Shown: piece after piece, positions 36,101 to 43,880 of the stretch
Position numbering within the stretch: the first letter of the stretch is position 1
Layout: every line of letters begins with the position of its first letter
Origin: Methanobrevibacter millerae
GTDB taxonomy: Archaea; Methanobacteriota; Methanobacteria; Methanobacteriales; Methanobacteriaceae
NCBI RefSeq assembly: GCF_001477655.1
Contig: NZ_CP011266.1
Coordinates: forward strand, 1 to 64,000
Length of the DNA stretch: 64,000 nt
Reading direction: 5' to 3'
Notes under the pieces: generated by a model
The model's input: the letters and a program-made list of their open reading frames with translations, nothing else
Told to the model about the DNA's origin: nothing
Databases searched by the model: none
Translations under genes and position numbers: made by a program

Positions 36101-38702
36101 ACAGGTAAAATTCCAAATTGTGGTTAGAAACACAGGTTTAACTAATTTAACAAATGTATTCGTGGAAGAATATTCTTATGATGGTTTAGAATTTGATCAT
36201 GCCTTAAATCAGTCTCTTTGGACTCATTCAATTGTGGATGGAAAGAATAGATGGACTTTAAAAGACATATTGTGCATTAACCAGGTTACATTATTGACTG
36301 TAGTCTTTAATACTACAAAAGTTGGTAATTTCACTAATGTTGTTGTTGCTGGTTCTGATGAGACTGAAAACAAGACTACTAATAATACTACTAAAGTCGT
36401 AGAAGGTAAATTGGATGTTAAAAAGATTACTATTAACCCTGTTGTTTTAGTCGGTGACCAAGTTACCTTTGAAATTCTTGTTAAAAACATTGGAGAAGTT
36501 ACTTTAAGTAATGTATTTGTTGAAGAGTCATCTTACACTGGTTTAACATATGATTCATTTGTTAAAAATGGATATTGGACTAATTCTGTTGTAAATGGTA
36601 AAAACAGATGGACCTTAAATACTAACTTAGCTCCAAATGAAGCTATTGGATTATTTGTAGTATTTAACACTACTAAAACTGGTAACTTTACTAATGTTGT
36701 TGTTGCTGGTTCTGATGAGACTGAAAACAAGACTACTAATAATACTACTAAAGTTGTAGGCGGTAAATTTGATGTTCAAAAAATCACTTTAACTCCTATG
36801 GTGCATGTCGGAAACCAAACTTCATTTGAAATCATTGTTAGAAACACTGGTGAAGTTGTTTTGCATGATGTGGTTTTAGAAGAAACTTCATACAATGGGT
36901 TAATTTATGATTCATTTGTAAATACTCCTTTATGGACTCATTCTGTTGTTAATAATAAACATATATGGACTTTAAACAAAGCATTGAATCTTAATGAAGT
37001 AGCTACTTTAATTGTTAACTTCAATACTACTGGAGTTGGTAACTTTACTAATGTAGTAACTGTAAATTCCAATGAAACCGGCAATAAAGTTGCAAACAAT
37101 ACTACAACTGTTTACAATCAAACTACTCCGGATCCTGAATCCAATAAGACTAAAAACCCAAACATCGAAATTGTAAAGGTTGCTTTGGATAAAGTTGTAA
37201 TCATTGGTAATCAGGCTGTATTTGAAATCGTTGTTACCAATACTGGAAATGTAGTATTGCACGATGTAACTGTAAGTGAAGATTCGTTTACTGGTTTAGT
37301 ATATGACAGATGGTATGATTACAGCGGATTATGGAATGAAAATGGACAATTAAAATGGATAATGAACTCTCCATTATACACTGGTGAAATTGTTTCATTC
37401 TACGTAGTATTCAACACTACCACTACTGGAAGATTCACTAATGTTGTCTCTGTTGATTCCAATGAAACCAACAAAAAATCTGCTAATGATACTGTTGAAG
37501 TAATTAAACCTGATTTCGCGGTTGAAAAAATTTCTATTAACAGATCAGTTTTAGTTGGCGAACAGGTGATGTTTGAAATCGTTGTTCACAACTTAGGACA
37601 AGTAGATTTAACTAATGTTGTTGTTCGTGAAGATATATTTACTGGTTTAGTCTATGATTCATTCATTGATCATTCAGGTTTATGGGCTAAAAACGGTGAT
37701 TTGTCATGGAATTTAACTACTCCTTTACGTGCTGGTGAATATGAAGGATTCTTTGTAGTATTTAATACTACTGCTGCAGGTAATTTTGTTAATGTTGTTG
37801 TTGCTGATTCAAATGAAATTCCAAACAAAACAGACAACGATACCGTTGAAGTATTGAATCCTTCTTTGGATGTTCAAAAAATTACTATTAACAGAACTGT
37901 TAATGTCGGCGAACAGGTAATGTTTGAAATCGTTGTCCACAATACTGGAAAGGTTATCTTAAATGATGTGACTGTCAGTGAAAATTCATTTGATGGATTA
38001 ACTTATGATTCATTTATTGATTACTATGGTGTATGGACTAAAAACGGTGATTTGTCATGGACTTTAAATGCTCCATTATATGCTGGTGAGTATTTAAGCT
38101 TATTTGTAGTATTCAACACTACCAAAGCAGGTACATTCACTAATGTTGTTTCAGCTTCAAGTGATAAAACAAAAGATAAACCTGCTCAAAACACTACTAC
38201 AGTAATAGAAAATCCTAAAACTCCAATGGCTGACTTGGCTATCGCTAAAGTAGTTTATGCAACCGATGGAAATAAAGTAACCTGGGGTCTTTATGTTGTA
38301 AATAATGGTCCAGATAAAGCAGTAAATGCAAGAGTTATTGATGTATTACCAAAAACTTTACAATACATTAGCTCAGTTGTATCAAAAGGATATTATGATG
38401 TAAACACTGGCTTATGGTTTATTGGTGATATGGAAAACGGTGAAGAAGCAACAATGATAATTGAAACAATCGCTTTAACAACTGGTAAAATCACAAACGA
38501 AGCTAATGTAACCAGTGACACATTAGATCCTGACATGAGCAACAACTACGACAATGAAACCGTTGTTATTAATGAGGTACCTGAAACTCCTAAACAACCT
38601 AAAGTTGAGCCAGTTAATGCAACTCCAGCCACAGGTAATCCATTAATCATGATTTTACTAGCATTAATTGCTTTAGGAATTGGAACTATAAGAAGAAAAT
38701 GA
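33129..38702 (+). CDS. Giant adhesin-like protein 2 (beta-helix head, DUF11-like repeats)
   Basis: 1,857 aa with the same plan as adhesin 1: a signal peptide (IIIACLMLIIIFSIGSVSA), a parallel beta-helix (about residues 95-600, for example GGAIYVHGNEAINENFHS, GGAGVYVDGNNTLIS), two DUF11 domains, six Ig-like repeats, one DUF11, and the tail TPATGNPLIMILLALIALG with RRK. The head diverges from adhesin 1 while the stalk is almost identical at DNA level, so the stalks are exchanging or recently duplicated. RBS GGTGAG precedes the ATG. Unlike the other three adhesins it has no small partner gene upstream. Confidence 0.88.
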   Translation: MNKIMKIIIACLMLIIIFSIGSVSAEEIVDSDFTDVSQISGEVATVEDNQIINDVNQEIVYSNYSNNEKSQVPISSGEVGENLRENLLGLSLDEENALQYGDIITFSGDHFRDLRDAIEKAEDGDTIDLEGKTIIADSMGGNSRLTTHKHLTFINGVINSANVTTISAGMRSEFYNCIFENVTFINYREAYTYGMIISDCELRHVTFQNFTVDVAGFVVRRCNLTDVNFTECHSLLEEDEDDYETGAMIVAYNSNFDNCNFVNCTTNRHSGAICIAGENGNAVNITNSNFINCRAGIGGAIYVHGNEAINENFHSNIINCTFINNTATERGGAIGSSQNYLVVENCLFENNTAKRGSAYMLAGIDHGLDGIPEGHYNSIINSTFKNNVGTEEGGAVHITGNNNKAINCTFLDNYATEGNGSAIYVHGNNSSVIDSEFYHHECSRGTVYIIGDNTIIDNSIFENNTASRGGAGVYVDGNNTLISNSIFNNNSAVYHGGALHSHGDNLTITNSNFTSNTAIASTDDIEQGLGGAIFIKGDNSDISFSFFENNVARNGSAIYNRGQNLTIEDDTFIENQAWSYLITGITNDKRFYYDPEANVTIDVTHMGGDNIINAIYNDGSPNNIFFKNVTYELSLNNRTNSGPDLVNPVDGVEKSEGGTLVYQDSREDNQNITIVVTHMESGKVVINVTSKTGILGNLTVSKKGLLPGNYSVNVTHIEDGLYKFITNMTYFEILPVADLAVEKLVSNKTCNLGDEIIWTIKVTNNGPNNVTDAYVIDKLPDGLIFNGADGKYDETTGRWDIGTLNVDDVKILAIKTIVNITNTTFVNVATINSSTYDPNQTNNVANNTTKSNSIADLSVVKLVSQKISVIGDTITWTIKVTNNGPDTAVNAYAIDVLPSDIAYVSDDSNGKYNSNNGRWDIGNLKKGDSATLNIVTKITNDMTTVVNNVFVNSSTPDSNMTNNNASNDTRVLESNFIVEKNTITPIVSVGEQVKFQIVVRNTGLTNLTNVFVEEYSYDGLEFDHALNQSLWTHSIVDGKNRWTLKDILCINQVTLLTVVFNTTKVGNFTNVVVAGSDETENKTTNNTTKVVEGKLDVKKITINPVVLVGDQVTFEILVKNIGEVTLSNVFVEESSYTGLTYDSFVKNGYWTNSVVNGKNRWTLNTNLAPNEAIGLFVVFNTTKTGNFTNVVVAGSDETENKTTNNTTKVVGGKFDVQKITLTPMVHVGNQTSFEIIVRNTGEVVLHDVVLEETSYNGLIYDSFVNTPLWTHSVVNNKHIWTLNKALNLNEVATLIVNFNTTGVGNFTNVVTVNSNETGNKVANNTTTVYNQTTPDPESNKTKNPNIEIVKVALDKVVIIGNQAVFEIVVTNTGNVVLHDVTVSEDSFTGLVYDRWYDYSGLWNENGQLKWIMNSPLYTGEIVSFYVVFNTTTTGRFTNVVSVDSNETNKKSANDTVEVIKPDFAVEKISINRSVLVGEQVMFEIVVHNLGQVDLTNVVVREDIFTGLVYDSFIDHSGLWAKNGDLSWNLTTPLRAGEYEGFFVVFNTTAAGNFVNVVVADSNEIPNKTDNDTVEVLNPSLDVQKITINRTVNVGEQVMFEIVVHNTGKVILNDVTVSENSFDGLTYDSFIDYYGVWTKNGDLSWTLNAPLYAGEYLSLFVVFNTTKAGTFTNVVSASSDKTKDKPAQNTTTVIENPKTPMADLAIAKVVYATDGNKVTWGLYVVNNGPDKAVNARVIDVLPKTLQYISSVVSKGYYDVNTGLWFIGDMENGEEATMIIETIALTTGKITNEANVTSDTLDPDMSNNYDNETVVINEVPETPKQPKVEPVNATPATGNPLIMILLALIALGIGTIRRK

Positions 38703-38709
38703 TAATTTA

Positions 38710-38746
38710 CTGGGAAAAATTAATTTCCCAGCATTTTTTATTTTTA
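38710..38746 (+). terminator. Terminator after adhesin 2
   Basis: CTGGGAAA (38710-38717) and TTTCCCAG (38724-38731) form a perfect 8-bp stem followed by T-rich sequence. Confidence 0.75.
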
Positions 38747-38884
38747 CATGTAGATAATCTATTTCAATATAACTAAGTTTTTAATTCTACTTTTATTATA
38801 TGGTAGTTACTTTTAATAATTTTAAAGATTTTCTTTATACTATTAAAATAATTCATCGTTTATTCAATTAGGGTGATGGTAATT

Positions 38885-38931
38885 TTTTTGAAAAAATATA
38901 ATGTAAAAGAAATTTAATTTAAAATTTCTTT
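38885..38931 (-). terminator. Terminator after purD
   Basis: A perfect 10-bp stem, AAAGAAATTT (38906-38915) and AAATTTCTTT (38922-38931), overlaps the purD stop codon. On the minus strand it is followed by a T-rich tract. Confidence 0.6.
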
Positions 38932-40224
38932 CATGTGCTCAACACGCTTGTCTACTAAAGCTTTTGTTCCTACATCGCTTCTGTGGTATACATTACCTTT
39001 AACATGTTCACATGCTTTTTCAGCTATTTTTTCGGCTTCAGTAATGCTTTCACCACTAGCGACTATACCGAGAGCTCTGGAACCTGATAGGCGAATTCCA
39101 TCTTCTTCAAGACTGACTGCAGCATAAAATACTTTTGCGCCCATACCTTCAATAGCTTCTTCGTCAACTTCAATGACTTCACCTGCATGTTCTGTTTCTG
39201 GGTATCCGTCAGGTACGATGTATTTGCACACGCTTGCCTTATCTTCAAATTCCACTTCACCTAAGGTGCCGTCAACAATGTCTTTACAAACATCAACCAA
39301 TGGAGTTTTAAGTAAAGGTAATACATTCATAGCTTCCGGATCTCCAAATCTTGCATTGTATTCAATCAAACGTGGACCGTCAGCAGTTAACATAAATTGG
39401 CCATATAAGATACCTTTGTATGGTTCAGCTTCTTCAGCTATAGCCTTAATAGTATCTTTCATTATTTTTACTGCACTATCATAATCATCCTGGGTTAAAA
39501 ATGGTAGGAGTCCGTTTGAATCTGAGTATGAACCCATTCCTCCGGTAATTGCACCTTTGTCTCCTTCAAATGCATGAGGATGGTCTTGTGCTGCAGGCAT
39601 TGGGGCCAAGTGTTGGCCATCACAGAATGCCTGTATGGTAAACTCTTCACCGATTACTCTTTCTTCAATAATTACCTGTGCAAATCCACCCATTGCATTG
39701 TCAATAACTTCTTTTGAATATTCTTTTGCTTCATTGTTATCTTTGAGGTGGTCTCCAACGATTTTAACTCCTTTTCCACCGGTCAATCCTACAGGCTTGA
39801 CTACAACATCACGGTCAAAATCGTCTAAAAATGCACTTAAATCATCGTAATTATCGAATACTCTGTAGATTAAAGATCCGTCAATTTCATAGTCTTCAAA
39901 TAATTTTCTCATGAATGACTTATCGGTTTCGATTCTTGCCGCACTTTTGCAAGGTCCTACACATTTGATTCCATTCTTTTCAAGTTCATCAACGATTCCT
40001 TTTTCAAGAGGAGCTTCCGGACCGATAAATGCAATTTCAATATCGTTTTCTTTAGCGAATTGAGCTACTTTTTCAACTTCTCCCTCATCGCCTTGCTTAA
40101 ACTCTGCAATTTTACTCATTCCAGGGTTTACTTTACTCATATAACAGTATAACTCAACATCATCCTTTAAAGCATCTGCTATGGCATGCTCACGAGCACC
40201 TGTTCCAACAACTAAGACTTTCAT
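38914..40224 (-). CDS. purD: Phosphoribosylamine-glycine ligase
   Basis: Second step of purine synthesis, joining glycine to phosphoribosylamine with ATP. A 436-aa ATP-grasp enzyme: N-terminal [19 protein letters not shown], then [15 protein letters not shown], the ATP-grasp lid [52 protein letters not shown] and a C-terminal domain ending [15 protein letters not shown]. Length is normal. RBS AAGGAGAA precedes the ATG. It stands alone between the adhesins and the MATE operon and is divergent from the latter. Confidence 0.97.
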   Translation of the reverse strand: MKVLVVGTGAREHAIADALKDDVELYCYMSKVNPGMSKIAEFKQGDEGEVEKVAQFAKENDIEIAFIGPEAPLEKGIVDELEKNGIKCVGPCKSAARIETDKSFMRKLFEDYEIDGSLIYRVFDNYDDLSAFLDDFDRDVVVKPVGLTGGKGVKIVGDHLKDNNEAKEYSKEVIDNAMGGFAQVIIEERVIGEEFTIQAFCDGQHLAPMPAAQDHPHAFEGDKGAITGGMGSYSDSNGLLPFLTQDDYDSAVKIMKDTIKAIAEEAEPYKGILYGQFMLTADGPRLIEYNARFGDPEAMNVLPLLKTPLVDVCKDIVDGTLGEVEFEDKASVCKYIVPDGYPETEHAGEVIEVDEEAIEGMGAKVFYAAVSLEEDGIRLSGSRALGIVASGESITEAEKIAEKACEHVKGNVYHRSDVGTKALVDKRVEHMKEILN

Positions 40225-40264
40225 AATAAAATTCTCCTTATTTATAGACTATATTTTTAAAAAT

Positions 40265-40313
40265 ATTTAAATACTAACACTTGCATATACAAGAGTATAA
40301 TTGCATATGCAAG
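40265..40313 (+). promoter_or_regulatory. MATE-MarR operon promoter with two palindromic operators
   Basis: A TATA-like TTTAAATA (40265-40272) is followed by CTTGCATATACAAG (40280-40293) and TTGCATATGCAA (40301-40312). The second is a perfect 12-bp palindrome and the first differs by one base; their left ends are 20-21 bp apart. They cover the expected start site, a position suited to repression by the MarR protein encoded in the operon. Confidence 0.7.
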
Positions 40314-40324
40314 AGAGGTAGATT

Positions 40325-41698
40325 ATGGAAAAAAATTCTAATATTGAAATGATTACAGGTGATCCTAAAAAGGCAATTAACAAACTATCACTTCCAATTA
40401 TTGCCAGCATGTTTTTGATTTTTGCAAACAACATTATTGACAGTATTTGGGTTGCAGGTCTTGGGCCTGAACCTTTGGCCGCACTGGGTTACATTACACC
40501 CCTATTCATGATTCTTGTCGGGTTTGGAAATGGTATCGGTGCCGGTGGTAATTCATTGATTTCACGTTACATTGGTGCTGAAGACAGGCATTCAGCAAAT
40601 AACGCGGCAATACATAACCTGATTTTGAGTGTCATAATATCTATCATAATTTCTATTGTATTCATTTTTTCAATGAAACCGCTGCTCATGATGATGGGTG
40701 CTGAGAGCGTAATCGGTTATGCTACAGAGTATGGTTTCATTATATTCGTATGGACATTTGCACTGTTGATGCCACCTATTGTCGGTGGAGCATTCAGGGC
40801 AGAAGGAGATATTAAAAGGGCTACAATACCAATAGCTTTAGCAGCTATTATCAACATGGTTTTAGACCCTATTTTCATTTATACATTTAATATGGGGATT
40901 GCTGGAGCCGCTTGGGCAACTGCTCTTGGACCGTTCATAAGTCTTCTTTTGATGTTCTACTGGATATTTGTCAAAAGGGATACCTATCTATCGTATAATT
41001 TAAAAGACTTTACAAATGACTTTTCAATGTATAAGGATATTTTGGTTGTAGGTATTCCTGCCAGTTTGGAACAGTTGGTGCTTTCCATCTTGACGATATT
41101 TGTAAATTATATGCTTACTATCGTATCAGGGTCTGTTGCTGTGGCGGTATATACTGCAGGATGGAGAATAATCAACATCGGTATGCTTCCTGCAATCGGT
41201 GTTGGAACAGCAGCAATTTCTGTTGCGGGCGTTGCATTCGGTGCTAAAAAATATGAAAACCTGAGGGTAACTGCAAGATATGCCGTAAAGGTTGCTTTGA
41301 TTGCATCAATTATTGTGTGTATAATCCTTAATGTGTTCGCAAATCAGATTGCTTTCATATTTTCTTACTCTGAAAACAGTGCACAGCTGGCTCCAGCTAT
41401 TGCCGGGTTCCTGCAGATTATGTGTCTATTTATATTATATGTACCCTTTGGGGCAAGTGCAGGTAATGTATTTCAGGGTGTCGGTAAAGGAACAATATCA
41501 TTTCTTTTAACTACATTTCGGGAATTTATCTTGGTTTTAATATTTGCATATCTTTTAGGCTTTGTCTTTAATATGGGAGAGTTTGGAATATACTGTGGAA
41601 TGCTTTTAGGTGGTGGAATAGGTTCTTTGATATGTTATGCATGCATTGAACTGTACATTAATAGATTGATTAGGAGGAGTGATGCTAATGGAATTTAG
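40325..41698 (+). CDS. MATE-family efflux transporter
   Basis: A 457-aa, roughly 12-helix multidrug and toxin exporter of the NorM/DinF superfamily, likely cation-coupled. Recognisable family segments are KAINKLSLPIIASMFLIFAN near the start, GNGIGAGGNSLISRYIGAED, PPIVGGAFRAEGDIKRA, ALAAIINMVLDPIFIY and the second-half repeat ALIASIIVCIILNVFANQ. RBS GAGAGGT is at 40313-40319. It overlaps the MarR gene and shares its promoter, so export is probably induced when the repressor binds a drug-like ligand. The substrate is unknown. Confidence 0.93.
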   Translation: MEKNSNIEMITGDPKKAINKLSLPIIASMFLIFANNIIDSIWVAGLGPEPLAALGYITPLFMILVGFGNGIGAGGNSLISRYIGAEDRHSANNAAIHNLILSVIISIIISIVFIFSMKPLLMMMGAESVIGYATEYGFIIFVWTFALLMPPIVGGAFRAEGDIKRATIPIALAAIINMVLDPIFIYTFNMGIAGAAWATALGPFISLLLMFYWIFVKRDTYLSYNLKDFTNDFSMYKDILVVGIPASLEQLVLSILTIFVNYMLTIVSGSVAVAVYTAGWRIINIGMLPAIGVGTAAISVAGVAFGAKKYENLRVTARYAVKVALIASIIVCIILNVFANQIAFIFSYSENSAQLAPAIAGFLQIMCLFILYVPFGASAGNVFQGVGKGTISFLLTTFREFILVLIFAYLLGFVFNMGEFGIYCGMLLGGGIGSLICYACIELYINRLIRRSDANGI

Positions 41699-42101
41699 TA
41701 GAGATTTGCCGACGACTCCATATATTTCTTTGATATACAGATTTCATGCTAAATTTTTAAACAATAAGGTTAAGGATGTTAATATAACTTATGGACTTTA
41801 TCCTTTTTTAATTGAAATTTATAAGCATGATGGTATAAGTCAGGAAGATTTGGCTAATCTGTTTTATTTAAATGAAAGCACTGTTACTAGAAATCTAAAT
41901 AAACTTGAAAAAAGAGGATTCATTAAAAGAACACGTGAAAAAGAAAAAATCATATCTCTAACTGATGATGGTGTAGCAATTGCCAAAAAAGTTATGGATT
42001 ATGATGAAAAATGGGATGATTTGATTAAAAAAGACTTATCTGAAGATGAATATATAAATTTTAAAAAGACTTTAATTAAGGTTTGTGAGGCAATAATATG
42101 A
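41688..42101 (+). CDS. MarR-family transcriptional regulator
   Basis: About 137 aa; starts at 41679 and 41682 are also possible, but 41688 gives the best distance to GGAGG (41673-41677). The winged-helix core is KHDGISQEDLANLFYLNESTVTRNLNKLEKRGFIKR, followed by the wing EKEKIISLTDDG, the classic MarR pattern. Flanking helices for dimerisation are present. It overlaps the MATE gene upstream by about 11 nt and the nitroreductase gene downstream by 4 nt. It probably binds the two TTGCATAT-type palindromes in front of the operon. Confidence 0.92.
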   Translation: MEFSRDLPTTPYISLIYRFHAKFLNNKVKDVNITYGLYPFLIEIYKHDGISQEDLANLFYLNESTVTRNLNKLEKRGFIKRTREKEKIISLTDDGVAIAKKVMDYDEKWDDLIKKDLSEDEYINFKKTLIKVCEAII

Positions 42102-42631
42102 ATCAAACTATTGAGGATTTAATATCAAGAAGAAGCATACGAAAATTCAAGGATGAACAGATATCTGATGAAGATTTAAATACAATTTTGGAAGCAGGTA
42201 CTTATGCTCCTACTGGACGCGGTGCACAAAGTCCAAAAATTGTTGTTATTCAAAATCCCGAAACCATTAAAGAATTTTCAGCATGGAACAGAAGTTTCTT
42301 TCCAATGGAAGTTCCTGATGATGTAGATCCGTTTTACGGTGGAAAAACTTTGCTGATTGTATTGGCAGACAGTAAACTTCCAACATATGTTGAGGATGGA
42401 GCCAGCGTATTGGCTGTATTGGTCAATGCAGCTCATGCAGTTGGTGTTGGGTCATGCTGGATTCATCGTGCAAGGGATGAATTCGCATCTGCCAAAGGAA
42501 AATCTTTGTTAAAAGAATGGGGAATTCCAGAAAGCTATGAAGGAATAGGGCATGTTGTATTAGGTTATCCTGATATGGAAATGCCCAAACCGGCTCCAAG
42601 AAAGCCTGATTATATTGTTTTTGTAGATTAA
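42098..42631 (+). CDS. Nitroreductase-family flavoprotein
   Basis: A 177-aa FMN-dependent NAD(P)H oxidoreductase. The family N terminus ISRRSIRKFKDEQISDEDL is followed by ILEAGTYAPTGRGAQSPKIVV (FMN contacts), then DGASVLAVLVNAAHAVGVGSCWIHRARDE and GIGHVVLGYPD. Such enzymes reduce nitroaromatics or quinones. Being coupled by a 4-nt overlap to marR and mate, it probably belongs to a xenobiotic or redox-stress response unit. Confidence 0.93.
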   Translation: MNQTIEDLISRRSIRKFKDEQISDEDLNTILEAGTYAPTGRGAQSPKIVVIQNPETIKEFSAWNRSFFPMEVPDDVDPFYGGKTLLIVLADSKLPTYVEDGASVLAVLVNAAHAVGVGSCWIHRARDEFASAKGKSLLKEWGIPESYEGIGHVVLGYPDMEMPKPAPRKPDYIVFVD

Positions 42632-42723
42632 TTTTTAATCTACAATATATTTTTTTTCAATTATTCCACTATTTTTATTTGGTATTTTCCAGATTTTGTT
42701 TGTATTTATTAGAACAAAATTAT

Positions 42724-42907
42724 TATAACTTTGTTATATTTTGAAGATGTCTATTTTTTTAAATTTTTCTAAACAGTTCGACAATAAAATTATCAAATAG
42801 ATACTTTTTGGTTAATTTATAAGAAATTTATAGTAAAAATGTATACATTTATATATGATGAAAATTAACTATATCTTAAGCTATAAAAATAATATTTCTA
42901 ATAGCTT
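42724..42907 (+). promoter_or_regulatory. Cassette 2 control region
   Basis: The gap 42632-42951 has no gene. It has the palindrome TATAAC-N3-GTTATA (42724-42738), an inverted repeat ATGTCTATTT (42747-42756) with AAATAGATA (42795-42803), the TATA element TTTATATATGATGAAAA (42848-42864), and a hairpin AAGCTAT (42878-42884) / ATAGCTT (42901-42907) starting about 25-30 nt after the TATA box. Confidence 0.68.
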
Positions 42908-42951
42908 GATGGAAAAAATTTCTATAATATATATTGACTTTGGTGATTTCG

Positions 42952-43752
42952 ATGATAAAAAAATTCATGATTATTATATTATTTGCATTTTTCATGATTT
43001 CTGCAGTTTCTGCTAGTGAAATTAATGAAACGGCAATTAATGATCTTGCTGAATCTCAAATTCATGAATTCATTGAAGTTAATCAGATTGATATTGGGGA
43101 GGAAATAACAATTGATGATATCGTTGAAAAAGATGTTGTCATTGGGGAGGAAAATATTGCTCCAATGAAATCTAATTATGAATATAATGATTCTTATATA
43201 ATTAACAGTCATGAAAATTATAACGAAATTGAAAATAATCAATATAATAATTCCTATATTGATGCTTTGATTAACGAAAATTTGGATAATGTTACTGTTT
43301 TGGAATTAAATAATTCAATAGTTGTTCCTGTCTATATAAGTGATAATATGTTTATGAATCACTTTATTAGTTGTATGGAACTTAACTCAATTTTTGAGAC
43401 CATTGATTTTGGTGAAGGTTTATCAAAATTCAAAGATGAAATTGATAAGTTTAAAGTATTGACTCATGACGATCTTATATTTTATAATGAATATTATCAT
43501 ATATTGACTCATGATGTTGAAAAAAACATAGTATTATCAGATGATAAACTCCACACTAAATTCATGTTTTCTATAGATAATTCAATCGTGGGTAGTGCAG
43601 ATTGTTTTATTTATGGTATTTCAAATTCTATTTTTTCAAACTTTAACTCATTTTCATTGTCTTCGTTTCAAACATTTTCTAATTTTGTGCAAATTTTTAT
43701 AAATATTAATTATTATGAACATGCCTTTTTTCCAAGTAAAACAATCGAATGA
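42952..43752 (+). CDS. Small secreted adhesin-partner protein, cassette 2
   Basis: 266 aa from ATG 42952, behind RBS GGTGAT; the frame is open to 42934. It is close to the cassette 1 paralogue throughout: the same signal peptide (KKFMIIILFAFFMISAVSAS), then INQIDIGEEITIDDIVE-like VNQIDIGEEITIDDIVE, SCMELNSIFETIDF, FKVLTHDDLIFYNEYYHILT and DKLHTKFMFSIDNSIVGS, ending in a Ser/Phe-rich tail. It has no anchor or recognised domain. The adhesin gene begins 128 nt downstream, with an extra palindrome in that gap. Its function is unknown; the conserved pairing suggests it helps secretion, assembly or ligand binding of the adhesin. Confidence 0.7.
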   Translation: MIKKFMIIILFAFFMISAVSASEINETAINDLAESQIHEFIEVNQIDIGEEITIDDIVEKDVVIGEENIAPMKSNYEYNDSYIINSHENYNEIENNQYNNSYIDALINENLDNVTVLELNNSIVVPVYISDNMFMNHFISCMELNSIFETIDFGEGLSKFKDEIDKFKVLTHDDLIFYNEYYHILTHDVEKNIVLSDDKLHTKFMFSIDNSIVGSADCFIYGISNSIFSNFNSFSLSSFQTFSNFVQIFININYYEHAFFPSKTIE

Positions 43753-43823
43753 ATAAAAAAGAGATAATTTTTTAAATATTTTATTAATAAGAAGTTTTAA
43801 CGTATTAAAATTATTAATTTGAC

Positions 43824-43837
43824 ATATCAGGTGATAT
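43824..43837 (+). promoter_or_regulatory. Palindrome between partner and adhesin 3
   Basis: ATATCA-GG-TGATAT, within a longer stretch (ACATATCAGGTGATATTTAG) that is repeated at 48549-48568 before adhesin 4 but is absent before adhesin 1. It is a candidate second operator or internal promoter element. Confidence 0.45.
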
Positions 43838-43880
43838 TTAGTTAAAAGGAAAATTTTATATTTAATCAAATGGTGTAATT

